The notes under the pieces: generated by a model
The model's input: the letters and a program-made list of their open reading frames with translations, nothing else
Database searches by the model: none
Told to the model about the DNA's origin: nothing
Shown: positions 1 to 7,577 of the stretch, piece by piece
How positions within the stretch are numbered: position 1 is the first letter of the stretch
Layout: each line of letters starts with the position of its first letter
Source of the DNA: Devosia sp. MC521
GTDB lineage: Bacteria > Pseudomonadota > Alphaproteobacteria > Rhizobiales > Devosiaceae
Assembly (NCBI RefSeq): GCF_014127105.1
Contig: NZ_CP059902.1
Coordinates: 325,001 to 389,000 of the forward strand
Length of the DNA: 64,000 bases
Direction: 5' to 3'
Program-made: the position numbers and the translations under genes

Positions 1-43
1 CTCCCCGGAGGGGCGAGGTGAAGGTAGGCTGCGATTTCTGATA

Positions 44-114
44 CCCCCTCACCCTCAATCCCTCCCCGCAAGGGGGAGGGAGGCAAAGCGGTGTTTGTTG
101 GGGGAGAGGTGCCT
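44..114. repeat. GC-rich hairpin-forming intergenic repeat
   Basis: The stretch is made of C-tracts and G-tracts that can pair. CCTCCCC at 61-67 faces a G-rich arm at 72-79 across a short CGCAA loop, and another G-rich stretch follows at 98-108. A smaller CTCCCC/GGGG hairpin opens the window at 1-14. Elements of this look are common between genes in Hyphomicrobiales genomes. I cannot count copies from one window, so calling it a dispersed repeat is inference. No coding sequence is seen in bases 1-255. Confidence 0.45.
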
Positions 115-255
115 ATAAGGCCCGGCTTTGCAAGCGGACCATCTCGCCTGATCGAAGAGGTCAGAGCCCTGCGCCAACGGCGGAGGTGGGAAGCGGCTTG
201 GGTACAGCGTGGGGCAACGGAAATGCTCCGCGCAAAGTGTGCGCGGAGCTGAATT

Positions 256-873
256 TTAGGCCTTTAGGGGCAGGCCCAGGGTGATCAGTTCCGACCGCAA
301 TTGGCCAGGGTCCTTGAAATGGATACCCTTCATGCCAAACTTGCGTGCGGCAACGATGTTGGGTTCGCTATCGTCGATGAAAACGCAGCTGTCTGGGGCG
401 AGAGCATAACGATCACAGAAGGTGCGGTAGATGCGTGGATCGGGTTTGACCAGTCTTTCGAGCCCTGAGACGACAACGCCATCGAACTTTTCGAGGAACG
501 GCCATTCACCCAAGCAGGTCATCCACTTCTCCCAAGAGAAGTTGGTAATGGCAAAGGTTGGGACGTCCTGTTCAATCAGTTCGTTGTGGATGTCGATAGT
601 ACCCTGAATGAAGGGACCAAAGGTCTCTTTCCAGCGCGTGTCAAAGGCTTGAATTTCGCGCCAGTATTTTGGAAAGCGAGTAACGAGCTTGGCAACGCCT
701 TCAGAATATTTTTCGCCGGCGTCGAACTCCAAGTTCCAATCGCTGGTGCAGATCGTCTCGTGGAACCACTGCGCGTCTTCTTCAGTCTCAAAGAGCTTGC
801 GGAACAGGTACATAGGGTTCCAGTCGACGAATACGCCGCCCAGATCGAATACGGGAATAATGTGGTCGTCCAT
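256..873 (-). CDS. HAD-superfamily hydrolase (HAD-IA-like)
   Basis: This 205-residue protein is a predicted phosphatase of the haloacid dehalogenase superfamily. Motif I is FDLGGVFVDW near the N-terminus with nucleophile Asp10; the glycines in place of the usual second Asp match the DLGGV form of the YihX-like branch. A VFIDDSEPNI stretch near residue 165 supplies the motif IV acidic residues, and a lysine in LVKPDP is the likely motif III residue. It is a cytoplasmic single-domain protein with a helical cap after motif I. The substrate cannot be read from the sequence. It follows the TadE-like gene on the same strand after a 64-base gap but need not be functionally linked. Confidence 0.85.
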   Translation of the reverse strand: MDDHIIPVFDLGGVFVDWNPMYLFRKLFETEEDAQWFHETICTSDWNLEFDAGEKYSEGVAKLVTRFPKYWREIQAFDTRWKETFGPFIQGTIDIHNELIEQDVPTFAITNFSWEKWMTCLGEWPFLEKFDGVVVSGLERLVKPDPRIYRTFCDRYALAPDSCVFIDDSEPNIVAARKFGMKGIHFKDPGQLRSELITLGLPLKA

Positions 874-937
874 GATCGCTTAGCTTTAAGGAATGGTCCC
901 TGCTTCTGCCATGCAGTGTTGCATTGGGCAAGCAAGG

Positions 938-1501
938 CTATGGGGAGACGATCACACCCGTGGTGGTGCGGGGGATGTGATAGCTGGTGCGGTGCAGTTG
1001 CACCGTCTGATCGACAACGACAGCAAAGCTCGGGCTGTATTCATAGCTGGTTTCAGCGACGATGACCACACGGCCAAGAGCGAGATCCGTCATCTCTTGC
1101 GGTAGTTCTATTGTAAAACCCTCTGCGGGCACGATTTGGCCGTCGGTATACTGCTTAGACCATTTGACCACAGCCTCTCCGGCCGCTGACACTTCAACGC
1201 CGGCAATTGTCTGAACGACAGTTGTGCTGTCGTAGGGATGCATAATGCCACTGGCCGCCTGGAAATAGTCTTCCAAAGTCCCCTGAGAGAGCGTGCCATT
1301 GGTACGCGCTACAAGATCACCGAGAGCACTGGCCGCAGTTTGGACTTTGCGGTCCAAGATGATGAGCGTGCTGCCCTCGACTGAGCCCAGATAGAGAACG
1401 AGCATGATCGGCATCGCGAGCGCAAACTCAACAGCGGCAACGCCGTTCTCGTTCGATAAGGTTTTGGCGACGAGAGAGCGGAGTTTGGAGCGCGCGCGCA
1501 T
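938..1501 (-). CDS. TadE/TadG-like pseudopilin
   Basis: A 187-residue protein with one N-terminal hydrophobic helix directly after NGVAAVEFALAMP (about residues 20-45). The conserved Glu followed by Phe is the hallmark of the prepilin-like TadE/TadG family, which is cleaved by the prepilin peptidase and needed for Flp pilus assembly. The rest is a periplasmic domain without motifs I recognise. Its ATG overlaps the stop of the upstream TadE-like gene in a TGATG arrangement, so the two are translationally coupled. Together with the gene at 2139 it forms a minus-strand pilus operon. I cannot say which of the two genes is the true TadE. Confidence 0.8.
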   Translation of the reverse strand: MRARSKLRSLVAKTLSNENGVAAVEFALAMPIMLVLYLGSVEGSTLIILDRKVQTAASALGDLVARTNGTLSQGTLEDYFQAASGIMHPYDSTTVVQTIAGVEVSAAGEAVVKWSKQYTDGQIVPAEGFTIELPQEMTDLALGRVVIVAETSYEYSPSFAVVVDQTVQLHRTSYHIPRTTTGVIVSP

Positions 1502-2040
1502 CAGAAGGGCTCGTTCATAAAGACGAACGTCGAGCCAATGAGGCGCGTCCCATCCGCTAGGTTAGCGATGCTCAAAGGGCCAAGGGGGATCGGAACGGGA
1601 TAGCGGAAGTAGGCTTGTACCATGACAACGCTGGACGCCCCTCCTGGGGCCCAAGTTTCTGGTGTGGTCCAATCGCACTCGGCTGGGCAGGTGATGTCGA
1701 CGGGTATTGTTGGAGCGGTGCTTTTAAAGGTCTGGATCGTATCGACGCGCAGATGCATGTCCTGACAATCGCCGAAGAGCCCATAAAGGCGGTCACATAT
1801 CTGCTTTTTGTATTCGGCTGTGCCCTGTTTTTGCGCCTCTCCAATGCGTACATAGCGCGATGCGTCGATGACCGCGCTTTCAAGGACTTGGCTGGATATG
1901 AAGACCAGGGAGGTTTGTAAGATGGCAGCGATAAGCCCAAAAAACGGGATGGCCAACAGAGCAAACTCCACGGCGGTCGCGCCACGCGTGTCGCGGAGTG
2001 CGGCATAGAGAAGTTTGCGCCGTGAGCTGGCTCGCACCAT
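1501..2040 (-). CDS. TadE/TadG-like pseudopilin
   Basis: A 179-residue pseudopilin-like protein with RGATAVEFALLAIPFF at about residues 18-33 followed by a hydrophobic stretch, the TadE-type processing and membrane segment. A paired CxxxC (CPAEC, about residues 138-142) plus CDRL and GDCQD cysteines in the periplasmic part suggest disulfides. The family forms minor subunits of the Tad/Flp pilus. It is coupled to the downstream TadE-like gene by a one-base overlap, and lies 98 bases after the secretin N-domain gene. Confidence 0.8.
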   Translation of the reverse strand: MVRASSRRKLLYAALRDTRGATAVEFALLAIPFFGLIAAILQTSLVFISSQVLESAVIDASRYVRIGEAQKQGTAEYKKQICDRLYGLFGDCQDMHLRVDTIQTFKSTAPTIPVDITCPAECDWTTPETWAPGGASSVVMVQAYFRYPVPIPLGPLSIANLADGTRLIGSTFVFMNEPF

Positions 2041-2138
2041 TGAAGGGATGTCCTGAATTTGTCCCTGAGCAGGGTAGACTGCAGAACGCTAACGAGCCTT
2101 TCTGCATATTTGCGCAAATTTGATGAAAACGAGACCGT

Positions 2139-2582
2139 TCAATTGGCCGCTGATTGGACCAATTGCGCGGAGGCCAGTGCCTGTCCGGAGAAATTGGCAT
2201 CGTCGCCCATCATGACGACAGGTTGACACACCGGGGCGCAGGACAGGCTGGTCCGATTGAGCCCCTGATAAACTGTCATCACCCCAGCCTGCAATTGCGT
2301 GACCTCTACAAGCGTGTCCGCAATCGGTTCGCCCATGGCGTCTAGGATGATGAGATTGGTTTGGCCGTAGCTTTTACCGGTGAGAACCAAAGTTTGAGGA
2401 TCTTGGATCGTCACGTCTGCAACGCCGGGGTTGCCAACGATGACCGTCGCGGCTGGTGCATTGATGCGCAGAACGCGCGCCATATTTGCTTGTACAGTAA
2501 TGGGTGAGCCGTCTTGGGCCATAATGGGGAATGGAATGCTCACGGCAATGATAAGCAGAGTAGTTGCGAGTGTGCGGGGCAT
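2139..2582 (-). CDS. Stand-alone pilus/secretin N-terminal domain protein
   Basis: The 147-residue product begins with a signal peptide (MPRTLATTLL onward, cleavage near AQDG). A domain follows that resembles the N-terminal part of CpaC/RcpA: residues built around VLRINAPAATVIVGNPGVAD and LVLTGKSYGQTN, matching ARVLRI / VADV / GKS-G-TN positions in the full secretin encoded at 4814. It has no secretin pore domain. A TTG at 2642 could extend it by 20 residues, but the ATG at 2582 places the signal peptide at the N-terminus. It probably works in the periplasm with the pilus secretin; that role is inferred from domain and neighbours. Confidence 0.75.
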   Translation of the reverse strand: MPRTLATTLLIIAVSIPFPIMAQDGSPITVQANMARVLRINAPAATVIVGNPGVADVTIQDPQTLVLTGKSYGQTNLIILDAMGEPIADTLVEVTQLQAGVMTVYQGLNRTSLSCAPVCQPVVMMGDDANFSGQALASAQLVQSAAN

Positions 2583-2944
2583 TCCACCAAATCCTGAAGT
2601 TACTGTGGTCAGAGTGAATCTGGGCGAGAATGGTAAATACAAGGCAAATTTATGGGAAAATTTATAGTGAGGAAGCGGGCTGTCGAATAGATCGCGTTCT
2701 TATTGGGAATTCTGTCCCGTAAAAATTGTTCTGATTTTATCGCCTTGTGTGCGGTGTTGGTGAAAAACACGGCGATTGTGTTAACCAGAAAAACACCAAG
2801 ACTACATGAGTACATTCGTAAGTTGTTGCTACCTAATGAGGATTAACTCTCCTTCAACTTGGCATGGGTAGTTTGTAGTCATGTTCAACCTGTGCTCGTC
2901 CCGTTGTGGAGAGCACGCCATGATCGCCGATGAGGAGCTTGGGT
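2583..2944. other. Intergenic region between the divergent pilus operons
   Basis: About 360 bases, noticeably AT-richer than the flanks, separate the minus-strand pseudopilin operon from the plus-strand pilin. It should hold promoters for both directions. I see one CtrA-like site (2843-2858, listed separately) and a clear Shine-Dalgarno GAGGAG at 2932-2937 for the pilin. No small gene with a convincing start was found here. Confidence 0.6.
2843..2858 (+). promoter_or_regulatory. CtrA-like site upstream of flp
   Basis: TTAA at 2843-2846, seven bases, then TCAAC at 2854-2858. This matches the alphaproteobacterial CtrA box TTAA-N7-TTAA(C) except for one base in the second half. It lies 87 bases before the pilin ATG. 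Pilin genes in Caulobacter are under CtrA, which makes the site plausible, but a single near-match in AT-rich DNA is weak evidence. Confidence 0.3.
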
Positions 2945-3124
2945 ATGAAGATTTTTGCACGTTTTGCTAAGGACGAGTCCGGCGCAACCGCTATTGAATA
3001 CGGCCTGATTGCGGCGCTTGTGGCCGTAGGGATCATTGCCGGTGCTTCTTTGCTTGGAAACAACCTAGGTTCGCTGTTTAATAATATCGGCGGCCGTCTT
3101 GGAAACGTTCAGGTGCCAGGATAA
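2945..3124 (+). CDS. flp: Flp/PilA-type major pilin
   Basis: A 59-residue Flp pilin. The short charged leader MKIFARFAKDESGATAIEYG carries the G-A-T-A-I-E-Y processing site of type IVb Flp pilins, with cleavage after the Gly and Glu at mature +5. A hydrophobic helix LIAALVAVGIIAGASLL follows. An ATG at 2930 is in frame but GAGGAG at 2932-2937 points to the ATG at 2945, which also gives the normal leader length. The product is exported, cleaved by the CpaA peptidase encoded next, and polymerised into the Tad pilus. A hairpin with a T-rich tail follows the gene and may set pilin expression above the rest of the run. Confidence 0.92.
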   Translation: MKIFARFAKDESGATAIEYGLIAALVAVGIIAGASLLGNNLGSLFNNIGGRLGNVQVPG

Positions 3125-3145
3125 GCGCTAGAACAGATATAGTTT

Positions 3146-3177
3146 AAGGGGGGGGTTCGCCTCCCTTTTTCTTTTTG
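3146..3177 (+). terminator. Hairpin terminator/attenuator after the pilin gene
   Basis: An AAGGGGGGGG arm, a TTCG loop, a CCTCCCTT arm and a T-rich tail (TTTTTCTTTTT). It lies 22 bases after the pilin stop and before cpaA. Partial termination here would yield much pilin mRNA and little assembly-machinery mRNA, a common arrangement in pilin operons; that effect is inferred. Confidence 0.7.
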
Positions 3178-3193
3178 TCGGGGCAAGTTCTAA

Positions 3194-3697
3194 TTGTCTT
3201 ACTTTGGAATTTTCTATTTTCCAGCCTTGATGTTTTTTGCCGCTATTTCGGATCTGTTCACGATGCGGATCCCGAATTGGCTGGTGTTGGCCGTAGGGCT
3301 TGCGTTCTTCCCCGCTGCGATCATTGCCCAAATGCCCTGGGAGGCGATTGGCATTCATGTGCTGTGCGCCTTTGCGGTCTTGGTCGTGGCCTTTGGTCTC
3401 TTTGCCCTCAACGTAATTGGTGGTGGTGATGCCAAGTTTGCAGCCGCAACTGTACTGTGGTTGGGCGCCGGGCAAGTGCTGCCATATCTCGTCTACGCTA
3501 GTGTATTTGGTGGCATCCTAACTATCCTCATTTTGTTCTTAAGATCACTCCCTCTCGAGGTGTGGATCACTCGGTATGAATGGCTGAGTCGATTGCATAA
3601 CCGGAAGAACGGGGTGCCTTATGGCATTGCATTGGCAATTGCCGCAGTTTTTGTTTACCCCGAAACTTTGATCTACAATCTCCTGGTTCAAAGCTGA
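3194..3697 (+). CDS. cpaA: Flp prepilin peptidase CpaA/TadV
   Basis: A 167-residue A24-family aspartic peptidase that removes the leader from Flp pilin and pseudopilins in the inner membrane. The two catalytic Asp are visible: one in AAISDLFTMRIPNW (about residue 20) and one in the GGGDAKF motif (about residue 78). About five to six hydrophobic segments follow the family plan. The start is TTG at 3194; the ATG at 3230 would remove part of the first membrane helix, so TTG fits better. A weak GGGG lies upstream. It is the second gene of the plus-strand pilus run. Confidence 0.88.
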   Translation: MSYFGIFYFPALMFFAAISDLFTMRIPNWLVLAVGLAFFPAAIIAQMPWEAIGIHVLCAFAVLVVAFGLFALNVIGGGDAKFAAATVLWLGAGQVLPYLVYASVFGGILTILILFLRSLPLEVWITRYEWLSRLHNRKNGVPYGIALAIAAVFVYPETLIYNLLVQS

Positions 3698-3888
3698 AAT
3701 TGATCAATATCTTTCTGGACTTGGCATAGTTGAAGCGTGTTCGTTTGGGTGCGATATAGAGGTGCGATTTTGAAGTATCTCAGATTGTTAACCTTAGTAA
3801 TCAAGGCCTGATTAACCAAGTTTTGACCCTTTTATTTCATGGTCTACAAAGGAAGCTGGCCTTAGCCCGCTGAGCCTTTGGGGGGGTC

Positions 3889-4800
3889 ATGAGACCGGCG
3901 CGAATCATTCTCATTGCTGTCGCGTTGATTGCCGGTGGCCTCGCCGCCATCTTGGTTACCCGCGGCGGCAGCACACCTGAGCCGTCTGCGCCGCAGGCAG
4001 TTGCCACTCAAATTGTTCCTGAAGCGAAGGTGCAGGTGCTTGTCGCAAGCCGTGGGATCGGCGTGGGTGAACGCCTGCTCGCCGAGAGCACCCAATGGCA
4101 GGATTGGCCTGAACAGGCGCTGCGGCCCGAGTTTGTGACCGTGACAGCCATGCCAGAGGCACAGACGGAACTCATCGGTGCAATCGCGCGGTTTGAACTC
4201 TTCCCGGGTGAGCCAATTCGTGAAGCCAAACTGGTACGATCCGATAGCGGATATTTGTCGGCTGTGCTGGCACCAGGAAAGCGCGGCGTTTCGGTGGCGG
4301 TCTCTCCAGTGTCGAGCGCTGGCGGCTTTGTCGTACCGAATGATCATGTCGACGTTGTGCTCACCACCCCGACCGACCTTGGGCAACAGTCAGAACTGAT
4401 CCTTTCCGATGTTCGCGTTTTGGCTATTGGCACGCGCCTCGGCGAGATGGGGCAGTCTGGGGGCAGTGAGGACCCCAATAACACCACCCCGCCCACGACC
4501 TTCGTGTCAGACACGATTGCCACCTTAGAGCTGGACCCGGGACAGGCGGAAACGCTGATTAATTCCTCGACCCGTGGCCAGTTAAGCCTGACGCTCAGAT
4601 CGGTCGCTGACTTTAATCGGTCCGATGAGCAACGCTTTGGATCCAACCAGCCTGTTCGTCTGATCCGCTACGGGCGCGAACAGAACGTTGTAACCAGTGC
4701 GGGGCAAGTGTCGCCCGTCCCTGCTGAAACCGCTTATGACTCCGCCAGCCTGCCAGAGGTTCAAACTGGTCCCGCCGCTCCGCAAGTTTTGCCGCAGTGA
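3889..4800 (+). CDS. cpaB: Flp pilus assembly protein CpaB/RcpC
   Basis: 303 residues. A single N-terminal hydrophobic segment (MRPARIILIAVALIAGGLAA) anchors or exports the protein. An SAF-like domain follows (VLVASRGIGVGERLLAESTQWQ, about residues 47-68), then the RcpC domain with YLSAVLAPGKRGVSVAV and NDHVDVVLT. CpaB works in the periplasm with the secretin CpaC. The C-terminus is a Pro/Ala/Gln-rich tail. The start is an ATG just after a GGGGGG run at 3881-3886. The gene overlaps none of its neighbours and leads into cpaC after 13 bases. Confidence 0.9.
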   Translation: MRPARIILIAVALIAGGLAAILVTRGGSTPEPSAPQAVATQIVPEAKVQVLVASRGIGVGERLLAESTQWQDWPEQALRPEFVTVTAMPEAQTELIGAIARFELFPGEPIREAKLVRSDSGYLSAVLAPGKRGVSVAVSPVSSAGGFVVPNDHVDVVLTTPTDLGQQSELILSDVRVLAIGTRLGEMGQSGGSEDPNNTTPPTTFVSDTIATLELDPGQAETLINSSTRGQLSLTLRSVADFNRSDEQRFGSNQPVRLIRYGREQNVVTSAGQVSPVPAETAYDSASLPEVQTGPAAPQVLPQ

Positions 4801-4813
4801 GAGTTCGAGAGTG

Positions 4814-6253
4814 ATGAAAACGGCCAACACAAATCGATCATTGTCCGGTAGAGCGGCGACACTGGCCTTCGGGCTGGGTGTCGCGATGTTGTCGGCAACG
4901 GGTCTGTCGCCTGTTCAAGCGCAATCACAGGCGCAAATCGCCATTCAACCCAGCGCCTATGGGGCCGTCCGCCCCTTGAGCATCGAACGTAACAAATCTC
5001 TGATCGTCGACTTGCCCGCGGGTGTCGCGGAGGTGGTGGTCTCGCAGCCCGAGATCGCTGCCGCGATTATGCGCACCAGAACCAGAGCCATCGTGCAGGG
5101 CATGTCTTCGGGCAAGACCAACATCTTCTTCCTTGATGACGCTGGACGGACCATCCAGGTGCTCGATATTGCGATCAACGAGGCGGAGTCGGCGGTTGGA
5201 GCTGCGCTTCAAACCGCGCTGGCGCGTGTCTTGCCAAACTCCAACATTCGCGTGGAATCCGTTCCGGGTCTCGATGGGTCCAGCCGGGTCGTCCTGACGG
5301 GCAACGTCCGCTCGGGTGAAGATCGTGAACGGGCCACCGCTGTTGCCACTCAATTCGCTGGATCTGCGGATAACGTCGCCAATATCTTGGACGTGGCGGG
5401 AGCCCAGCAGGTGATGCTGCAGGTCACCGTTTCCGAAGTGAAGCGCGATGTGGCCAAGCAATTCGGCATAAACTTTGGTGCTGCCTTCAATGTTGGAACG
5501 GCCAACCTCCTGCAATTCGCAACTACTCTGGTGGATAGTGAAAGCCCATATGGCTTGAATGCAAGGTTCTCTGACAATGGTAATTCGGTCTTAGGCGTTA
5601 TCCGGGCGCTTGAGGATAAGGGGGCGCTCAGGGTTCTGGCGCAGCCGACACTGACAGCCATTTCAGGCGAAGAAGCCAAGTTCCTCGCTGGTGGCGAACT
5701 TCCGTATTACTCCTATGATCCCGCAGAGGGTGGCGACGGCGGCGAAGGCAACAGATTGCAGCGGACCGTCGTATTTAAGCCTTATGGTGTCGAGCTCTCG
5801 TTCGAGCCTGTGGTGAAATCGAATGGGGTGATCGGGCTCAAGGTCGATACTTCGGTGTCTGAACCGCAAGCGGATTTCTCGCTCACCAAGCGGCAAGCCT
5901 CCACCTCGGTTGAGCTGCCGAGCGGCATGACGCTCGCCATCGGCGGCCTTCTGCAAGAGAGCACCAGCCAGAACATCAAACAGTTCCCGCTCTTGGGTGA
6001 TATTCCTATCCTCGGCGCGCTGTTCCGGTCCCGCGAGTTCCAGACGCAACAGACCGAATTGGTGATCTTGGTTACCCCTTACCTCGTCAACGCGGCTCCC
6101 GCAGGCACTCTTGCGGTGCCGACCGACAAGTTCGCCATGAGCGGCGATGCAGAGGCGATCTTCCTCGGGCGTATTGAACATCAATACGGGGTCGGATCGA
6201 CGGGTGAGTTCCGAGGCGGTTTCAGCGGCAATGTTGGCTTCGTTCTCGATTGA
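4814..6253 (+). CDS. cpaC: Pilus secretin CpaC/RcpA
   Basis: 479 residues. A signal peptide (MKTANTNRSL to about SPVQAQ, residue 35) is followed by the pilus-specific N domain (SLIVDLPAGVAEVVVSQPEI), a BON/secretin N1-like region, and a C-terminal secretin domain with VELPSGMTLAIGGLLQE and LGDIPILGALFRS, which is the conserved type II/III secretin signature. It forms the outer-membrane pore for the Flp pilus. An in-frame start exists at 4697 inside cpaB but would put 39 residues before the signal peptide, so ATG 4814 is chosen. Confidence 0.93.
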   Translation: MKTANTNRSLSGRAATLAFGLGVAMLSATGLSPVQAQSQAQIAIQPSAYGAVRPLSIERNKSLIVDLPAGVAEVVVSQPEIAAAIMRTRTRAIVQGMSSGKTNIFFLDDAGRTIQVLDIAINEAESAVGAALQTALARVLPNSNIRVESVPGLDGSSRVVLTGNVRSGEDRERATAVATQFAGSADNVANILDVAGAQQVMLQVTVSEVKRDVAKQFGINFGAAFNVGTANLLQFATTLVDSESPYGLNARFSDNGNSVLGVIRALEDKGALRVLAQPTLTAISGEEAKFLAGGELPYYSYDPAEGGDGGEGNRLQRTVVFKPYGVELSFEPVVKSNGVIGLKVDTSVSEPQADFSLTKRQASTSVELPSGMTLAIGGLLQESTSQNIKQFPLLGDIPILGALFRSREFQTQQTELVILVTPYLVNAAPAGTLAVPTDKFAMSGDAEAIFLGRIEHQYGVGSTGEFRGGFSGNVGFVLD

Positions 6254-6275
6254 GTTGGATTGAGGAGCAGTGCGT

Positions 6276-7547
6276 ATGAGTTTCCTGACGCCGGATAAAG
6301 CAAAGACTGAAGAGGTGGCGGCAGAGATCGCAACTGGCGCTCGGCTCGTGCCGCGCATCACTGCCCAGGCATTTTGCGAGAACACGCAGACAGCACAGCT
6401 TGTCGAAGCCGTTCTACAAGATCGACGCATGTCTAAAGTCGCGCTGACCACGCACAACGGTGGCGTTGAAGGGGCGATAGAGACTTACAAGTCGAACCCG
6501 ACGCCAAACTTGATCATTGTGGAATCGACACTCACACCTGGCGCGATCGTTGCGGCATTGGGGCGCCTGTCTGAGGTGTGTGACGCGGCAACACGAGTCA
6601 TCGTACTCGGGCATGTCAATGACGTGCTCTTGTATCGTGAGCTGATCCGCAACGGCATTTCGGAATATGTGGTTCTGCCGGCTAGCCCTCAGGAACTGGT
6701 CGCGGCTATTACCGACATCTATGTCGCAGAGGGCGCGGCGCCTATCGGGCGAACGATTGGCTTTGTTTCCGCCAAGGGCGGGGCCGGGAGTTCAACTGTC
6801 GCGCATAACGTCGCTTGGGCAATCGCCTCCTCGCTCCGTCAGGATTGCCTCGTTATCGATATGGATTTGCCGTTTGGCACGGCAGGGCTGAACTTCAACC
6901 AAGATCCGCCCCATGGTTTGGGTGATGCAATGTTGGCCAGCCAAAAGGTCGATCAAACCATGCTTGATCGCCTGATGAGCAAGGCGGCTAACCACATCAG
7001 CCTGCTCGCTGCTCCGGCATCGCTTGATCAGACGTGGGATTTTGGCGAACGCGACTTCGAGCAGGTCATCGAGATCTGCCAGAAATCGGTACCCGTGATC
7101 ATCTTGGATATTCCGCATGTGTGGAATAGCTGGACACGGCAGACATTGGCTTCGGTTGATGAAGTTGTGGTCGTGGCCGAGCCCGATCTGGCCAATTTGC
7201 GCAACGCTAAGAATTTGTCTGATGCGATCAAGATCATGCGCCCAACAGAGGCAGCACCCAAGTTGGTGATGAACAAAGTTGGCATACCGAAGCGTCCGGA
7301 GATCAATCCGAACGAGTTCGCGACGTCGGTGGAATGTTCGCTGATCGGGCAGATCGGCTTTGATGCACATCTGTTTGGTACAGCGGCGAACAATGGCCAG
7401 ATGATCGCTGAAGTACAAGCATCCAACAAGATTAACGACATCTACCGTAGCATTGGCTTTCAGGTGACTGGTCGCGCAGTGGGGCAGGCAGGGGGGAAGG
7501 GCGGGTCACTGCTCAACCTATCCACCCTGTTCAAAAAGCGCGCCTAA
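6276..7547 (+). CDS. cpaE: Pilus assembly ATPase CpaE/TadZ
   Basis: 423 residues. The N-terminal third is a receiver-like fold without the phosphoacceptor (LIIVESTLTP has Glu where Asp is expected), normal for CpaE/TadZ. The rest is a MinD/ParA-type ATPase with the deviant Walker A KGGAGSST at about residues 167-174 and VIDMDLPFG as switch region. The protein localises the Tad machine to the cell pole. GAGGAG at 6262-6267 favours the ATG at 6276 over the GTG at 6270. Confidence 0.92.
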   Translation: MSFLTPDKAKTEEVAAEIATGARLVPRITAQAFCENTQTAQLVEAVLQDRRMSKVALTTHNGGVEGAIETYKSNPTPNLIIVESTLTPGAIVAALGRLSEVCDAATRVIVLGHVNDVLLYRELIRNGISEYVVLPASPQELVAAITDIYVAEGAAPIGRTIGFVSAKGGAGSSTVAHNVAWAIASSLRQDCLVIDMDLPFGTAGLNFNQDPPHGLGDAMLASQKVDQTMLDRLMSKAANHISLLAAPASLDQTWDFGERDFEQVIEICQKSVPVIILDIPHVWNSWTRQTLASVDEVVVVAEPDLANLRNAKNLSDAIKIMRPTEAAPKLVMNKVGIPKRPEINPNEFATSVECSLIGQIGFDAHLFGTAANNGQMIAEVQASNKINDIYRSIGFQVTGRAVGQAGGKGGSLLNLSTLFKKRA

Positions 7548-7577
7548 GTCAGGCTTCGGCGTTAGGAAGTATGAGAT

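Noticed and set aside
3787..3818. Two TTAACC words upstream of cpaB as CtrA sites
   Set aside because: The spacing does not fit TTAA-N7-TTAA and the second half-sites are poor.
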